Source: JAUWVG01 sp964633715 (lineage in GTDB: Bacteria; Acidobacteriota; Aminicenantia; Aminicenantales; Aminicenantaceae). Taken from it: a stretch of 64,000 nt of DNA. Both the position numbers and the translations under genes were made by a program. The stretch covers positions 1 to 64,000 of the forward strand of contig CAZWHQ010000016.1 in assembly GCA_964633715.1 (NCBI GenBank), in the 5' to 3' direction. The notes beneath the pieces were generated by a model that worked only from the letters and a program-made list of their open reading frames with translations, ran no database searches and was not told where the DNA came from. Below, piece by piece: positions 8,824-17,140 of the stretch; the stretch's first letter is position 1; each line of letters opens with the position of its first letter.

Positions 8824-11237
8824 CGAATATTCAATATTTTCCAATTATCTTTTAGAACGTCTTCACTTATATTTTCCATTGTCCATATGGCCGATCCTTC
8901 AGATAATATGGTTCTCTGTCCTTTGGACCGGGCTACTCCCGTTATGACTTGACTAAAGCTGACTTCAGCACGGGAGGAATCTTGAAATTGGATCGCGATA
9001 TTGGAAACGGCTATTTGGATATCTGAATTACGTGTGAATAATAATTTTGTGTCTTTTTCTAGTCTTTTATAAAGAGAAGGCACACAGCGTTCCTTGTAAA
9101 AACCATCGAGTGATTGGTTCCTGACAGATTCGACAAATTCAACGACAATTTCATTCAAAATTGGGGGAGCCAATTGAAGCTTTGCCAAATTGATGTATTC
9201 TGCCGCAATTTTGTTCCTTGGATCGACTTTGAGGACACTGGCCGCTTCTTCGATACTCGCCTCGTACTTCATTTGCTGATAATTGGCTTGTGCTTGTTTC
9301 AGGTGGGCATCAATTTTCTGCTCCTTGATTTTCTTCGTAGCCGTTTCAAAATAATTTTGAGCAAAACTATTATTGGGATCGATTCTTAAGATGATCTGCA
9401 TATGATCCGCACAGGTTGTGTAATTCCCCTTGTTGAATTCATCGAGTCCAATTTTCTGGTGGGCCGATAAAAAAAGATCTTTTGCTGAAGTGTGAGAGGG
9501 ATCCAGTAAAAGGACGGCTTCAGTCTGTTTGATAACTTCCATGTAATTTTGACTTTTTTGGGCACTTTGGGCGGCTGTTAATGCCTCCTGTATTGTGTCC
9601 TCCTGCAATTGGTCCGCTTGGCCTTGCTGAGCGTCTTCTGTGTATTGCTGAGCGGACACATTTCCAGGATCAAGTTTTATTACCTCATTCATGAACAAAA
9701 TGCACTGGTCGAAATTTTTGCTTTCAAATGCAAGGATACCCAATTCTAGGTTGGAATTTATGAGATATTTTTTGGCATCGGCATTGTTTGCATCTAAATT
9801 GAGCACGATAGCGGCCTGGCGAATACTCTCCTGATAGTCCTTTTTTTGGTAAGCACTTATTGCAAGGCCCAAGTTTTTGCTGATGCTGCTTCGTTTTCTT
9901 TGTTCAGTTTTACCTTTTTTTGCTTCATTTATAAAATATTCCGCAGAGCTGTTGTTTGGATCAATTTTGAGTACGTCCTCCATATGCTGAATACAGGCAT
10001 CAAAGTCTCCTCTGTTAAAAGCCTGGGTTCCAAATTCGAGGAGTTGTGCGATATCATTTTTTTCGGATTCTTCAGAAGGAGGTTTTTCGATGGGATTGTC
10101 AATCGAGGGCTCTTCAATTTTGGGATCTATATTTTTTGATGGAAGTGATGAACTTACGCCGCCAAGAGAAGGTGGGCGTTCAGGTTTGAATACTACAAAA
10201 TAGAGAACGGCTGTGATCCCGACGGTCAGGACCATCAGTGAAGCAAGCAGAGTAATCAATACTGACTTTTTCTTGGTTCCATTCTCTTGTTCTTGATCTG
10301 ATATTTGAGGCTGGATATCTTCCTGAGAAGCCCCTTCTGTCTTGAAAAACACCTTTTTTTGCCTAACGGTTTCGATTTTCGAGACATCCTCATAAACGGG
10401 GGGAGGAATAGACGGTGTTTGAGATGGATCTCTCAGCTCATTTGTCATCTGCTGGCAGTTTTGGTACCGCTGGTCTGCGTTCTTAGCAAGCGCTTTTCGA
10501 ACGATATAATCGAGCTGACCAGGAAGCCTGGCGTTAAATTTTTGTATGGGTGGAGGTTCCTCATTCATGATTTTATAGACGACCGATGTAAAAGAATCTC
10601 CGGCAAAAGCTTTCTTGAGTGTCAGGAGTTCATACAAAATTGTGCCTAAAGAGAATATGTCGGCACGAAAATCGATTTTGTGGCCGGCGATTTGTTCTGG
10701 AGACATATAGCTGGGTGTTCCGAGGCTGGTTCCTGTCATGGTCAGAGTTGATGTGACGATCCGGGCGATACCAAAATCCACAATGTGAGGAATACCCTGG
10801 TTGTCAATGAGGATATTTCCCGGCTTTATGTCCCGATGAACGATACCTTTTGAGTGGGCGTAATCGAGAGCTTCCCCAATTTGGGAAATCCAACTTACGA
10901 TTTGTTCAAAAGAGAAGATTTGATGATCTGCAATATAATTTTCGAGTGTTCTCCCCTCGATGTATTCCATGGCGATGTACATGAGTCCAGCGTCTTCTCC
11001 AACATCATAAATAGTGACGATGTTGGGATGGTTTAGATTCCCTGCTGATTGAGCTTCTCTGATGAATCTTTTTGTGGCATCATCCTGTTCTTCTTGGTTG
11101 TTGGCGACATCGAGCCGGATCGTCTTTATGGCGACAGTCCTCCCTATAATCGGATCTAAAGCCTTGTAGACGATCCCCATACCTCCTTTTCCAATCTTTC
11201 CGAGGATTGTGTATTTTCCGATCTTTTTGTCAGTCAT
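8820..11237 (-). CDS. Membrane Ser/Thr protein kinase with periplasmic-side TPR domain
   Basis: 805 aa. An N-terminal Hanks-type kinase domain (about 5-265) has the loop 'GKIGKGGMGIVYKA', the Lys of 'VAIKTI', catalytic 'HRDIKPGNIL', 'DFGIA' and 'GTPSYMSPEQI'. One transmembrane helix follows ('VLITLLASLMVLTVGITAVL', about 330-350), then at least six TPR-like repeats ('GDFDACIQHMEDVLKIDPNN' type), and a C-terminal alpha/beta domain of NTF2-like appearance ending 'WKILNIR'. The start at 11237 is one base past the stop of the VWA gene (TAATATG) and has no ribosome site, so coupling is likely; the frame is open further upstream. Last gene of the FHA-PP2C-VWA-kinase operon. Confidence 0.9.
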   Translation of the reverse strand: MTDKKIGKYTILGKIGKGGMGIVYKALDPIIGRTVAIKTIRLDVANNQEEQDDATKRFIREAQSAGNLNHPNIVTIYDVGEDAGLMYIAMEYIEGRTLENYIADHQIFSFEQIVSWISQIGEALDYAHSKGIVHRDIKPGNILIDNQGIPHIVDFGIARIVTSTLTMTGTSLGTPSYMSPEQIAGHKIDFRADIFSLGTILYELLTLKKAFAGDSFTSVVYKIMNEEPPPIQKFNARLPGQLDYIVRKALAKNADQRYQNCQQMTNELRDPSQTPSIPPPVYEDVSKIETVRQKKVFFKTEGASQEDIQPQISDQEQENGTKKKSVLITLLASLMVLTVGITAVLYFVVFKPERPPSLGGVSSSLPSKNIDPKIEEPSIDNPIEKPPSEESEKNDIAQLLEFGTQAFNRGDFDACIQHMEDVLKIDPNNSSAEYFINEAKKGKTEQRKRSSISKNLGLAISAYQKKDYQESIRQAAIVLNLDANNADAKKYLINSNLELGILAFESKNFDQCILFMNEVIKLDPGNVSAQQYTEDAQQGQADQLQEDTIQEALTAAQSAQKSQNYMEVIKQTEAVLLLDPSHTSAKDLFLSAHQKIGLDEFNKGNYTTCADHMQIILRIDPNNSFAQNYFETATKKIKEQKIDAHLKQAQANYQQMKYEASIEEAASVLKVDPRNKIAAEYINLAKLQLAPPILNEIVVEFVESVRNQSLDGFYKERCVPSLYKRLEKDTKLLFTRNSDIQIAVSNIAIQFQDSSRAEVSFSQVITGVARSKGQRTILSEGSAIWTMENISEDVLKDNWKILNIR

Positions 11238-11238
11238 A

Positions 11239-12378
11239 TTAGGTTGTGGATAAGATTTTTGCAAATACGCCCAAGATTCCACCCAACAGCATTGTACAGA
11301 GTATAACTCCTACTATAAGAAGAGAGAACGTTGGGATATCAGGACGGGTCAGTTTTAAAATCACAACTATCAAGAGGCCGAAAAAAAAGCCGGCAAAAAC
11401 GCCAATTCCGATTGAGATTAAAAACGTTTCTGTTTTATTCTGACGCTCGAATCCTGCGACCACATCCCTGCTGACTCCAGGTCCCTTTGTCGCTTGATAT
11501 TTGCGTTGAATAGAGAACACATCTCCGCTCATTTCTTTAAAAGTTATATTCATTGTGTGCCATTCTTCATCCTCACCAAATGTTGAGGGAAAAGTCAGGT
11601 TGTACTGATTTTGGAGCTGTTCTGCAATTTTTTGATAGAGAAGCAAGATTTCTTCTGGAGTTGCGGCTCGAAAAAAATGTCCTCCCGTTCCCTCTGAGAA
11701 CTCTTTTAAATTACTCTCATCCACTTTTTCTCCCAGTCCGATGAAATAAAGTGGAATATTCGCAGTTTGTGCGTCTTTGAATACGTTTTCTCCACTGCTT
11801 TTACTGCGGGTGTCCATCCCGTCACTGAAGATGACAACGGCTTGTCTGTTTGTGCCGATATTTTCAAAAAGTGAGATAGCTTCCTTAACGGCATCATATA
11901 AAGCCGTGTTTTTCCCCATAGAAATTCCGTAAATAGAGTTTTCGATGAGAATTTTATCCGTGGTGAATGGAGCATCTACTCTGACGATGTCATCAAAACT
12001 TATAACAGCAATTTCATCGTGGATACTCATCCTTTGAACAAAATCGATGGCGGCTTTTTTGGTCAAATCAAAGGCACTCGTCATGCTGCCGCTTCTGTCG
12101 AAGAGCAGCGCAACGGCCAAATATTCTCCTCCATCGATTGCAGAAATGAGTTTGATATTTTCTTGCAGAACGCCATCAATTGTGATTTCAAGTTGGTCAG
12201 GGGAAAGCCCTAAATAGTATTTGTCCGATTCATCCGTGATCGTAAAATAGCAGTGAATCTCTGGAAGTTTGGTCAGGTTCAATCTTTGGATGTTTATCCT
12301 TTTGGGCTGAGATTTTAAGAAAGAAGAAAAACAAAGGAAAAACAAAACGATTATTAAGATAACCTTTCTTTTTTTCAT
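11239..12378 (-). CDS. VWA-domain membrane protein
   Basis: 379 aa from the ATG at 12378, which has AGGA eight bases upstream. A signal peptide or anchor (about 1-24) is followed by a beta domain and a von Willebrand A domain with an intact MIDAS 'DRSGSM' near residue 100 and 'VIFSDGMDTRS' further on. The C-terminal third ends in two hydrophobic segments ('FLISIGIGVFAGFFFGLLIV' and 'LLIVGVILCTMLLGGILG'). It resembles the VWFA-related Acidobacteria/Aminicenantes protein type. A metal-dependent adhesion or protein-interaction role is inferred. Sits between the PP2C and kinase genes, so it may be the target or scaffold of the phosphorylation pair. Confidence 0.8.
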   Translation of the reverse strand: MKKRKVILIIVLFFLCFSSFLKSQPKRINIQRLNLTKLPEIHCYFTITDESDKYYLGLSPDQLEITIDGVLQENIKLISAIDGGEYLAVALLFDRSGSMTSAFDLTKKAAIDFVQRMSIHDEIAVISFDDIVRVDAPFTTDKILIENSIYGISMGKNTALYDAVKEAISLFENIGTNRQAVVIFSDGMDTRSKSSGENVFKDAQTANIPLYFIGLGEKVDESNLKEFSEGTGGHFFRAATPEEILLLYQKIAEQLQNQYNLTFPSTFGEDEEWHTMNITFKEMSGDVFSIQRKYQATKGPGVSRDVVAGFERQNKTETFLISIGIGVFAGFFFGLLIVVILKLTRPDIPTFSLLIVGVILCTMLLGGILGVFAKILSTT

Positions 12379-12408
12379 GATGAATCCTAAAAAAAAAGTC
12401 ATAAGGCC

Positions 12409-13221
12409 TTAACTCTTTTTGAGGTTAAGCTTAACAGTATCAGCTGCCGGTTTTTTTTCTTTTCCTTTGGTTTTAAAATGAGCGAGAACGACAGTGATGT
12501 TGTCGTGGCCACCTTTTTTATTAGCGGCATCAATGAGTTTGTGGCATATTTTCTTTGCGTCCCAATTCTTTTTGAATAGTTTTAGGATTTCCTTTTCATT
12601 GAGAAGAGAGTGGAGGCCGTCACTACTCAAAAGAAGATAGTCATCGGGCCGAGCCTCAAGTTTATAAACGTCAACATCTGTTTCACTGTGCAAACCCAGT
12701 GAACGTGTGATCAGATCTTTGTATGGGGAGTTTTTAATGTCATCTTCGGAGAGATCTCCTTTCTGCATCTGTTCGTTTTTCCAATTGTGATCTAGGGTGA
12801 TTTGCTGGATGGTTTTGTTTCTGATCAAATAAGCCCTGCTGTCGCCAACATTGCTCACAAAAGTCTCATTTTTAGATATAAGCGCCGCCACCATTGTCGA
12901 CCCCATTCCAGTCAATTCTTTATCCTGAGAGGCCTGAAGAAAAATTTCATGATTTGCTGTTTGAACACAATTTTCGAGGATCATGGCGAAATCAGCCTCG
13001 GGTATTCCTCTGCCGTCGAATTGCGATAAGGCACTTTTTCTTAAGGTCTCGATGGCAATAGCACTGGCGATCTCTCCTCCTGTATGTCCGCCCATGCCAT
13101 CGGCCACCGCTAAGAGAAATTCAGGCTGTTGATTGTTTTGAAAAGAGAGGCAGAGATAGCTGTCTTCATTGTTCCCCCTCTTTTTTCCTATATCGGTCTG
13201 TCCAAATACATCAATAAGCAT
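12409..13221 (-). CDS. PP2C-type protein Ser/Thr phosphatase
   Basis: 270 aa of a cytoplasmic PPM/PP2C phosphatase with all metal-site motifs: 'TDIGKKRGNNEDS', 'VADGMGGHTGGEIAS', 'VGDSRAYLI', 'SSDGLHSLL' and 'GGHDNITVVL'. The ATG at 13221 places the first motif about eight residues from the N-terminus as is usual; the frame also extends to a TTG at 13281 next to a palindrome, which is less likely. It would reverse the action of the kinase two genes downstream. A Lys-rich tail ends the protein. Distance to the FHA gene upstream is about 117 bp, containing a perfect palindrome. Confidence 0.9.
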   Translation of the reverse strand: MLIDVFGQTDIGKKRGNNEDSYLCLSFQNNQQPEFLLAVADGMGGHTGGEIASAIAIETLRKSALSQFDGRGIPEADFAMILENCVQTANHEIFLQASQDKELTGMGSTMVAALISKNETFVSNVGDSRAYLIRNKTIQQITLDHNWKNEQMQKGDLSEDDIKNSPYKDLITRSLGLHSETDVDVYKLEARPDDYLLLSSDGLHSLLNEKEILKLFKKNWDAKKICHKLIDAANKKGGHDNITVVLAHFKTKGKEKKPAADTVKLNLKKS

Positions 13222-13287
13222 TTTTTCTGTGTTTCTTAACTCTTCCTTGATTATAGAAATTCCTTGTCTCTCTGAGTTCAAAGGCAG

Positions 13288-13316
13288 AGTTAGAAATATT
13301 TTAAATATTTCTAACT
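13288..13316. promoter_or_regulatory. 29-bp perfect palindrome between FHA and PP2C genes
   Basis: AGTTAGAAATATTT and AAATATTTCTAACT are exact inverted copies around a single T. On the minus-strand message it would form a 14-bp AU-rich hairpin about 22 bases after the FHA stop. No U-tract follows, so it is a poor intrinsic terminator. It could be an operator, an mRNA-processing or attenuating hairpin within the operon, or a factor-binding site for an internal promoter. Confidence 0.6.
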
Positions 13317-13337
13317 TTTGATCACTGTTGGGCCCAG

Positions 13338-14252
13338 TTATTCTTTTTTAAACCGTATCGCTGATGCGCCCACTTCAATTAGATCATTGTCACTGAGGAT
13401 GACAGGCTCAGTCACTATCTTTTGATTCACCATAGTTGGATTTGTTGTGCTTTCATTGCGGATAGAAAATTCTCTTGTGGTGTTGTCGTAGAAAACTGAA
13501 GATTGCTCTTTGGAAACGGTATCATCTGATAATTCAAGATCATTCTTTCGGGATCCTCCTCGGCCGATTGTCGTGACTTGTTTATGAAGTGTATATTTTT
13601 TTCCCTCGTCGGACCCCTTTTCAATCTGCAACTCGGCTCTGAGGCTTAAAAAGGCACGAGTTTTTGCAGGTTCCTGTGCGGAAGGCGGCGCAGCTGGCGT
13701 CTCGACTTTCCGCGTAGGTGCGGGTGCGGGAGGTGCGGGTGCTGCCGGCCGCGGTTCGGGTTTGAAGGTATGGGGAGGTGCTGGTGTGGCTGACTTGGCG
13801 GCTCCTTTGGGTTTGGTCAAAATAACGACCAGAATGATTAATAAAACTAGAAATAACACTCCTGCTCCAATGAGCAAAATAATCATCCATGAGGGCATTC
13901 CCGGCGCTGAACGACTGATTTCTTTGATATACACAGATCCATCCGTTGCATCCGTCATGACAATCCCTTTGACTTTATACATTTTCCCTGCTGGAGGAAG
14001 ATCGGTTGTACGAATCGTGATGTTTTCATCTTTGCCGCAGCTTTCATCGACAAATGTATAAAATCCCCGTGTTGTCCCTTCAGGATCAGATGTGGCATTA
14101 ATCACTTGTCCTACAACCGAAACGGTCAGGTTTTGATAGCGGTCAGGTTTTTCACAAATATCTTTTATCCACTCCTGTGAAAATGCCGGGGTGAAGAGAA
14201 ATCCAGCAATAAGAATGAGTCCGAGCGAGCAAACCATAAATCCTTTTTTCAT
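13338..14252 (-). CDS. FHA-domain membrane protein with extracytoplasmic OB-like domain
   Basis: 304 aa from the ATG at 14252, which has GGGAGG six bases upstream. Order: signal peptide (1-22), an extracytoplasmic OB-fold-like domain (about 24-110, 'NLTVSVVGQVINATSD' and 'KMYKVKGIVMTD'), a membrane helix ('WMIILLIGAGVLFLVLLIIL'), a Pro/Ala-rich linker (about 150-205), and a C-terminal FHA domain (about 215-304) with 'TIGRGGSRKNDLELSD' and 'IRNESTTNPTMVN'. The FHA motifs (GR, SxxH-like region, N) are largely kept, although the usual 'SRxH' reads 'VSKEQ'. First gene of the signalling operon; it should read phosphothreonine made by the kinase and pass or receive a signal across the membrane. Confidence 0.85.
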   Translation of the reverse strand: MKKGFMVCSLGLILIAGFLFTPAFSQEWIKDICEKPDRYQNLTVSVVGQVINATSDPEGTTRGFYTFVDESCGKDENITIRTTDLPPAGKMYKVKGIVMTDATDGSVYIKEISRSAPGMPSWMIILLIGAGVLFLVLLIILVVILTKPKGAAKSATPAPPHTFKPEPRPAAPAPPAPAPTRKVETPAAPPSAQEPAKTRAFLSLRAELQIEKGSDEGKKYTLHKQVTTIGRGGSRKNDLELSDDTVSKEQSSVFYDNTTREFSIRNESTTNPTMVNQKIVTEPVILSDNDLIEVGASAIRFKKE

Positions 14253-14283
14253 ATTTTCCTCCCTATGTTTTTTCTCTTTGAAA

Positions 14284-14312
14284 AATCTATAACTTAGATG
14301 ACAATTTGTCAA
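14284..14312 (-). promoter_or_regulatory. Promoter of FHA-PP2C-VWA-kinase operon with overlapping palindrome
   Basis: On the minus strand a consensus TTGACA (14307-14312) is followed by TATAGA after 15 bases or TAGATT after 17. It lies about 30 bp before the FHA start. The 13-bp palindrome TGACAATTTGTCA (14299-14311) covers the -35 box and could be an operator. No equally good promoter is seen for the divergent sulfatase, only GATAAT at 14361-14366. Confidence 0.45.
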
Positions 14313-14393
14313 TGAGAAAAAAATGTCTCGAATTAAACTGTTTTTTAAAAGCAGAATATGGATAATATATGAAGAGAATGGAGGAGAGACGTG

Positions 14394-15866
14394 ATGGAAA
14401 TAAAACGAAGAGAATTTTTAAAGGCATTGGGAACGACGGCCCTCACTTTGTCTATTCCTGGTGCGGCCGCTCTGTTTTCAAGATGCCGGCAGGGCCTAGG
14501 TTCAAAAAAGCCTAATATCATTCTTATTCTTGTCGATGATATGGGATGGACAGATGTGGCCTGCTATGGCAGCCGCTACTACGAAACACCCAATATCGAT
14601 CGCTTGGCCCAGGAAGGCATGAAGTTTACAAACAGCTATGCCTCCTGCGCAGTTTGTTCGCCGACACGTGCATCCATCATGACGGGGAGGTATCCGGTAC
14701 GGATGGGGATTACGGACTGGATCCGAGGACGCTTTCAGGGTGGGAGAGTACCCCTGGATGGACTCAATCCCAGTGGCTATGAGGGCAATGAGGAGAGGAA
14801 GCTTCTCTGCCCTCAGAATGCACGATGGTTGGAACTGGACGAGATCACAATGGCTGAAGTGCTCAAACCGGCTGGGTATGTGTCCTGCCATATCGGCAAA
14901 TGGCATTTGGGTTTTGAAGAATGGTACCCGGACAGGCAGGGCTTCGATTACAATATAGGAGGTTGTGACTACGGGCAGCCTCCCAGCTATTTTGATCCCT
15001 ACTACAGAAAAGACCATGGTTTTATTCCCACTCTCAAACCAAGGAAAGTCGGAGAATTTCTCACTGACCGCGAGGCCGATGAAGCCGTTCATTTTATTGA
15101 GGAGAACAAAAACCAGCCTTTTTTTCTCTACATGGCCCACTATGCCGTTCATACTCCTCTTGAGGGAAAGAATGATGTGGTGCGAAAATACGCCTCCCGG
15201 ACGCCAACTAATCAGGATAATGCCACCTATGCCGCCATGGTAGAAAGTGTGGACGACTCGGTCGGAAAAATTCTGGATAAACTCGATGAACTGGGAATCG
15301 AAGAGGATACACTTGTTCTGTTTACATCCGACAATGGAGGATATCTGGGGGCTACCCACAATGCGCCCCTTCGTTTAGGAAAAGGATATCCCTACGAAGG
15401 AGGAATCAGAGTGCCTTTGATCGTGCGCTGGCCCGGCAAAATCGAAGCTGGGTCGGAAAATAAAACTCCTGTCACCAGTGTCGATTATCTGCCGACTGTG
15501 TGCGAGGCTGCTTCTGTACCTGTCCCGGATGACCGTTCGATCGATGGCCTGAGTCTGTTGCCGTTACTGACTCAAAAAGATTTGCTGAAGCGGAACGATA
15601 TTTTCTGGCATTTTCCTCACTATCGGGGCGAGATTTTTCCGTACAGCATTATCCGCAGCAAGGATTGGAAGCTCATCAAACGTTATGAAGGTCGAGAATA
15701 TGAACTGTTTAATTTAGATGAGGATCTTTCGGAAGAGTTTGATGTATCCGATAAATATCCGGAAAAAGTTTTTGAACTGAATCGAAAACTTGAGGTTTGG
15801 CTCAAGGAGACTGGAGCTAAAATACCCAAACCTAATCCAAACTATAAATCCCAGTTAAAAATTTAA
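14394..15866 (+). CDS. Cys-type (FGly) sulfatase
   Basis: 490 aa. Typical type I sulfatase: 'IILILVDDMGWTD' metal site, 'CSPTR' nucleophile motif (Cys at residue 88; becomes formylglycine), 'HIGKWHLG', and 'FTSDNGG' for the second metal pair. The N-terminus has 'RREFLKALG', a twin-arginine-like motif, then a hydrophobic run and a possible lipobox-like 'LFSRC', so export via Tat, perhaps with lipid anchoring, is likely. GGAGGAG lies about seven bases before the ATG at 14394; a GTG three bases earlier is in frame. Immediately followed by its probable maturase. Substrate is a sulfated glycan by context; the exact one is unknown. Confidence 0.92.
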   Translation: MEIKRREFLKALGTTALTLSIPGAAALFSRCRQGLGSKKPNIILILVDDMGWTDVACYGSRYYETPNIDRLAQEGMKFTNSYASCAVCSPTRASIMTGRYPVRMGITDWIRGRFQGGRVPLDGLNPSGYEGNEERKLLCPQNARWLELDEITMAEVLKPAGYVSCHIGKWHLGFEEWYPDRQGFDYNIGGCDYGQPPSYFDPYYRKDHGFIPTLKPRKVGEFLTDREADEAVHFIEENKNQPFFLYMAHYAVHTPLEGKNDVVRKYASRTPTNQDNATYAAMVESVDDSVGKILDKLDELGIEEDTLVLFTSDNGGYLGATHNAPLRLGKGYPYEGGIRVPLIVRWPGKIEAGSENKTPVTSVDYLPTVCEAASVPVPDDRSIDGLSLLPLLTQKDLLKRNDIFWHFPHYRGEIFPYSIIRSKDWKLIKRYEGREYELFNLDEDLSEEFDVSDKYPEKVFELNRKLEVWLKETGAKIPKPNPNYKSQLKI

Positions 15867-15875
15867 ATTATTTAT

Positions 15876-17138
15876 ATGCAAAAGCAGTTGGATTCCATCT
15901 TGATCAAGCCGGCCGGACCGGACTGCAATATGAATTGTACCTACTGTTTCTATCTGAAAAAGTCAGAACTTTTTCCAGAGACAAAAATTCATCGTATGTC
16001 GGAAGGGATTCTGGAGGAGGTCACACGGCAGGTTCTGGCCCAACCTCTAAGAGAGCTGTCATTCAGCTGGCAGGGTGGAGAACCCACTTTGATGGGATTG
16101 CCCTTTTTCCAAAAGGCTGTAGAGCTGCAGCAAAAATATGGACGAGGGCAGGTTGTTGGAAACGGTCTTCAGACAAACGGTCTCCTCATCGATAAAAAAT
16201 GGGCTGAATTTCTCGCGGCGTACAAGTTCTTGGTTGGCTTATCTCTGGATGGACCCGAACATGTTCATGATAAATACCGTTCTTTACGGAACGGACGTAA
16301 ATCCTGGTCGCGTGTGGTAAAAAGCGCCAAAATTTTGCTTGATGAAGGGGTTGCCGTAAATGCCATCTCTGTGGTCAATGATTATTCTGTCCGGTTTCCC
16401 GAAGAAATTTATGAATATTTTAAGGGAAATGGCCTAGAATACATGCAGTTTATTCCCTGTGTGGAGACCGATTCTGAAGATTTGTCCAAGCCGGCACCCT
16501 TTTCTGTATCTTCCGATTCCTATGGGTCTTTTTTGTGTAAGCTTTTTGATCTCTGGATTGCCGACTTTAAAGATGGAAAACCTAAGACATCTATACGATA
16601 TTTCGACTCCGTGTTTTACATCTATGCCGGTATGCCCCCTCCGGAATGTACACTTTTAGAGGAGTGTGGGAATTATGTTGTTGTCGAGCATAATGGAGAT
16701 GTGTATTCCTGTGATTTCTTTGTCGAAGATTTGTGGCAGCTTGGGAGTGTTTTATCCGGAAATTTAATCGAAATGTTGAATTCCAGTCGGCAAAAATCCT
16801 TTGGAGAGAGTAAAAAATCACTTTCCGATGACTGTTTGGACTGCAAGTGGTTATTTCACTGCCGGGGGGGGTGCACAAAGGATCGAATTCGCTGTCCTTC
16901 GGACAAGAAACTCAGTTTTTTTTGCTCTGCTTACAAGATGTTTTTCCAGCATGCGGATTCCCGTTTGCAGAAACTTGCCTCTGACTGGAAGAAACAACAG
17001 GTGAGGGAATACGAATATCAGGCAAGGCAGCAGGAATTACTCCAAAAAAGAGCCAAATCTCAGCAAAAGGTTGGAAGAAATGATCCCTGTCCCTGCGGGA
17101 GCGGTCTGAAGTACAAGAAATGCTGTGGAGGAATTTAA
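15876..17138 (+). CDS. Anaerobic sulfatase-maturating radical SAM enzyme with C-terminal SEC-C motif
   Basis: 420 aa. Opens with 'LIKPAGPDCNMNCTYCFYLK', the radical SAM CxxxCxxC (Cys17, 21, 24). A SPASM region has Cys in 'LLEECGNYVVVEHNGDVYSC', the catalytic-type Asp in 'SCDFF', 'CLDCKWLFHCRGGC' and 'FFCSAYK', matching known anaerobic sulfatase maturases (anSME). It oxidises the Cys of the sulfatase encoded nine bases upstream to formylglycine. Unusual: after a Lys/Gln-rich helix (about 360-395) the protein ends in a SEC-C zinc motif, 'GRNDPCPCGSGLKYKKCC', as in SecA, which could tie modification to the export machinery or ribosome. No clear ribosome site precedes the ATG. Confidence 0.92.
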   Translation: MQKQLDSILIKPAGPDCNMNCTYCFYLKKSELFPETKIHRMSEGILEEVTRQVLAQPLRELSFSWQGGEPTLMGLPFFQKAVELQQKYGRGQVVGNGLQTNGLLIDKKWAEFLAAYKFLVGLSLDGPEHVHDKYRSLRNGRKSWSRVVKSAKILLDEGVAVNAISVVNDYSVRFPEEIYEYFKGNGLEYMQFIPCVETDSEDLSKPAPFSVSSDSYGSFLCKLFDLWIADFKDGKPKTSIRYFDSVFYIYAGMPPPECTLLEECGNYVVVEHNGDVYSCDFFVEDLWQLGSVLSGNLIEMLNSSRQKSFGESKKSLSDDCLDCKWLFHCRGGCTKDRIRCPSDKKLSFFCSAYKMFFQHADSRLQKLASDWKKQQVREYEYQARQQELLQKRAKSQQKVGRNDPCPCGSGLKYKKCCGGI

Positions 17139-17140
17139 TC

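Noticed and set aside
14502..15359. 285-codon minus-strand frame opposite the sulfatase
   Set aside because: Entirely antisense to the sulfatase, with no start site or recognisable domain.
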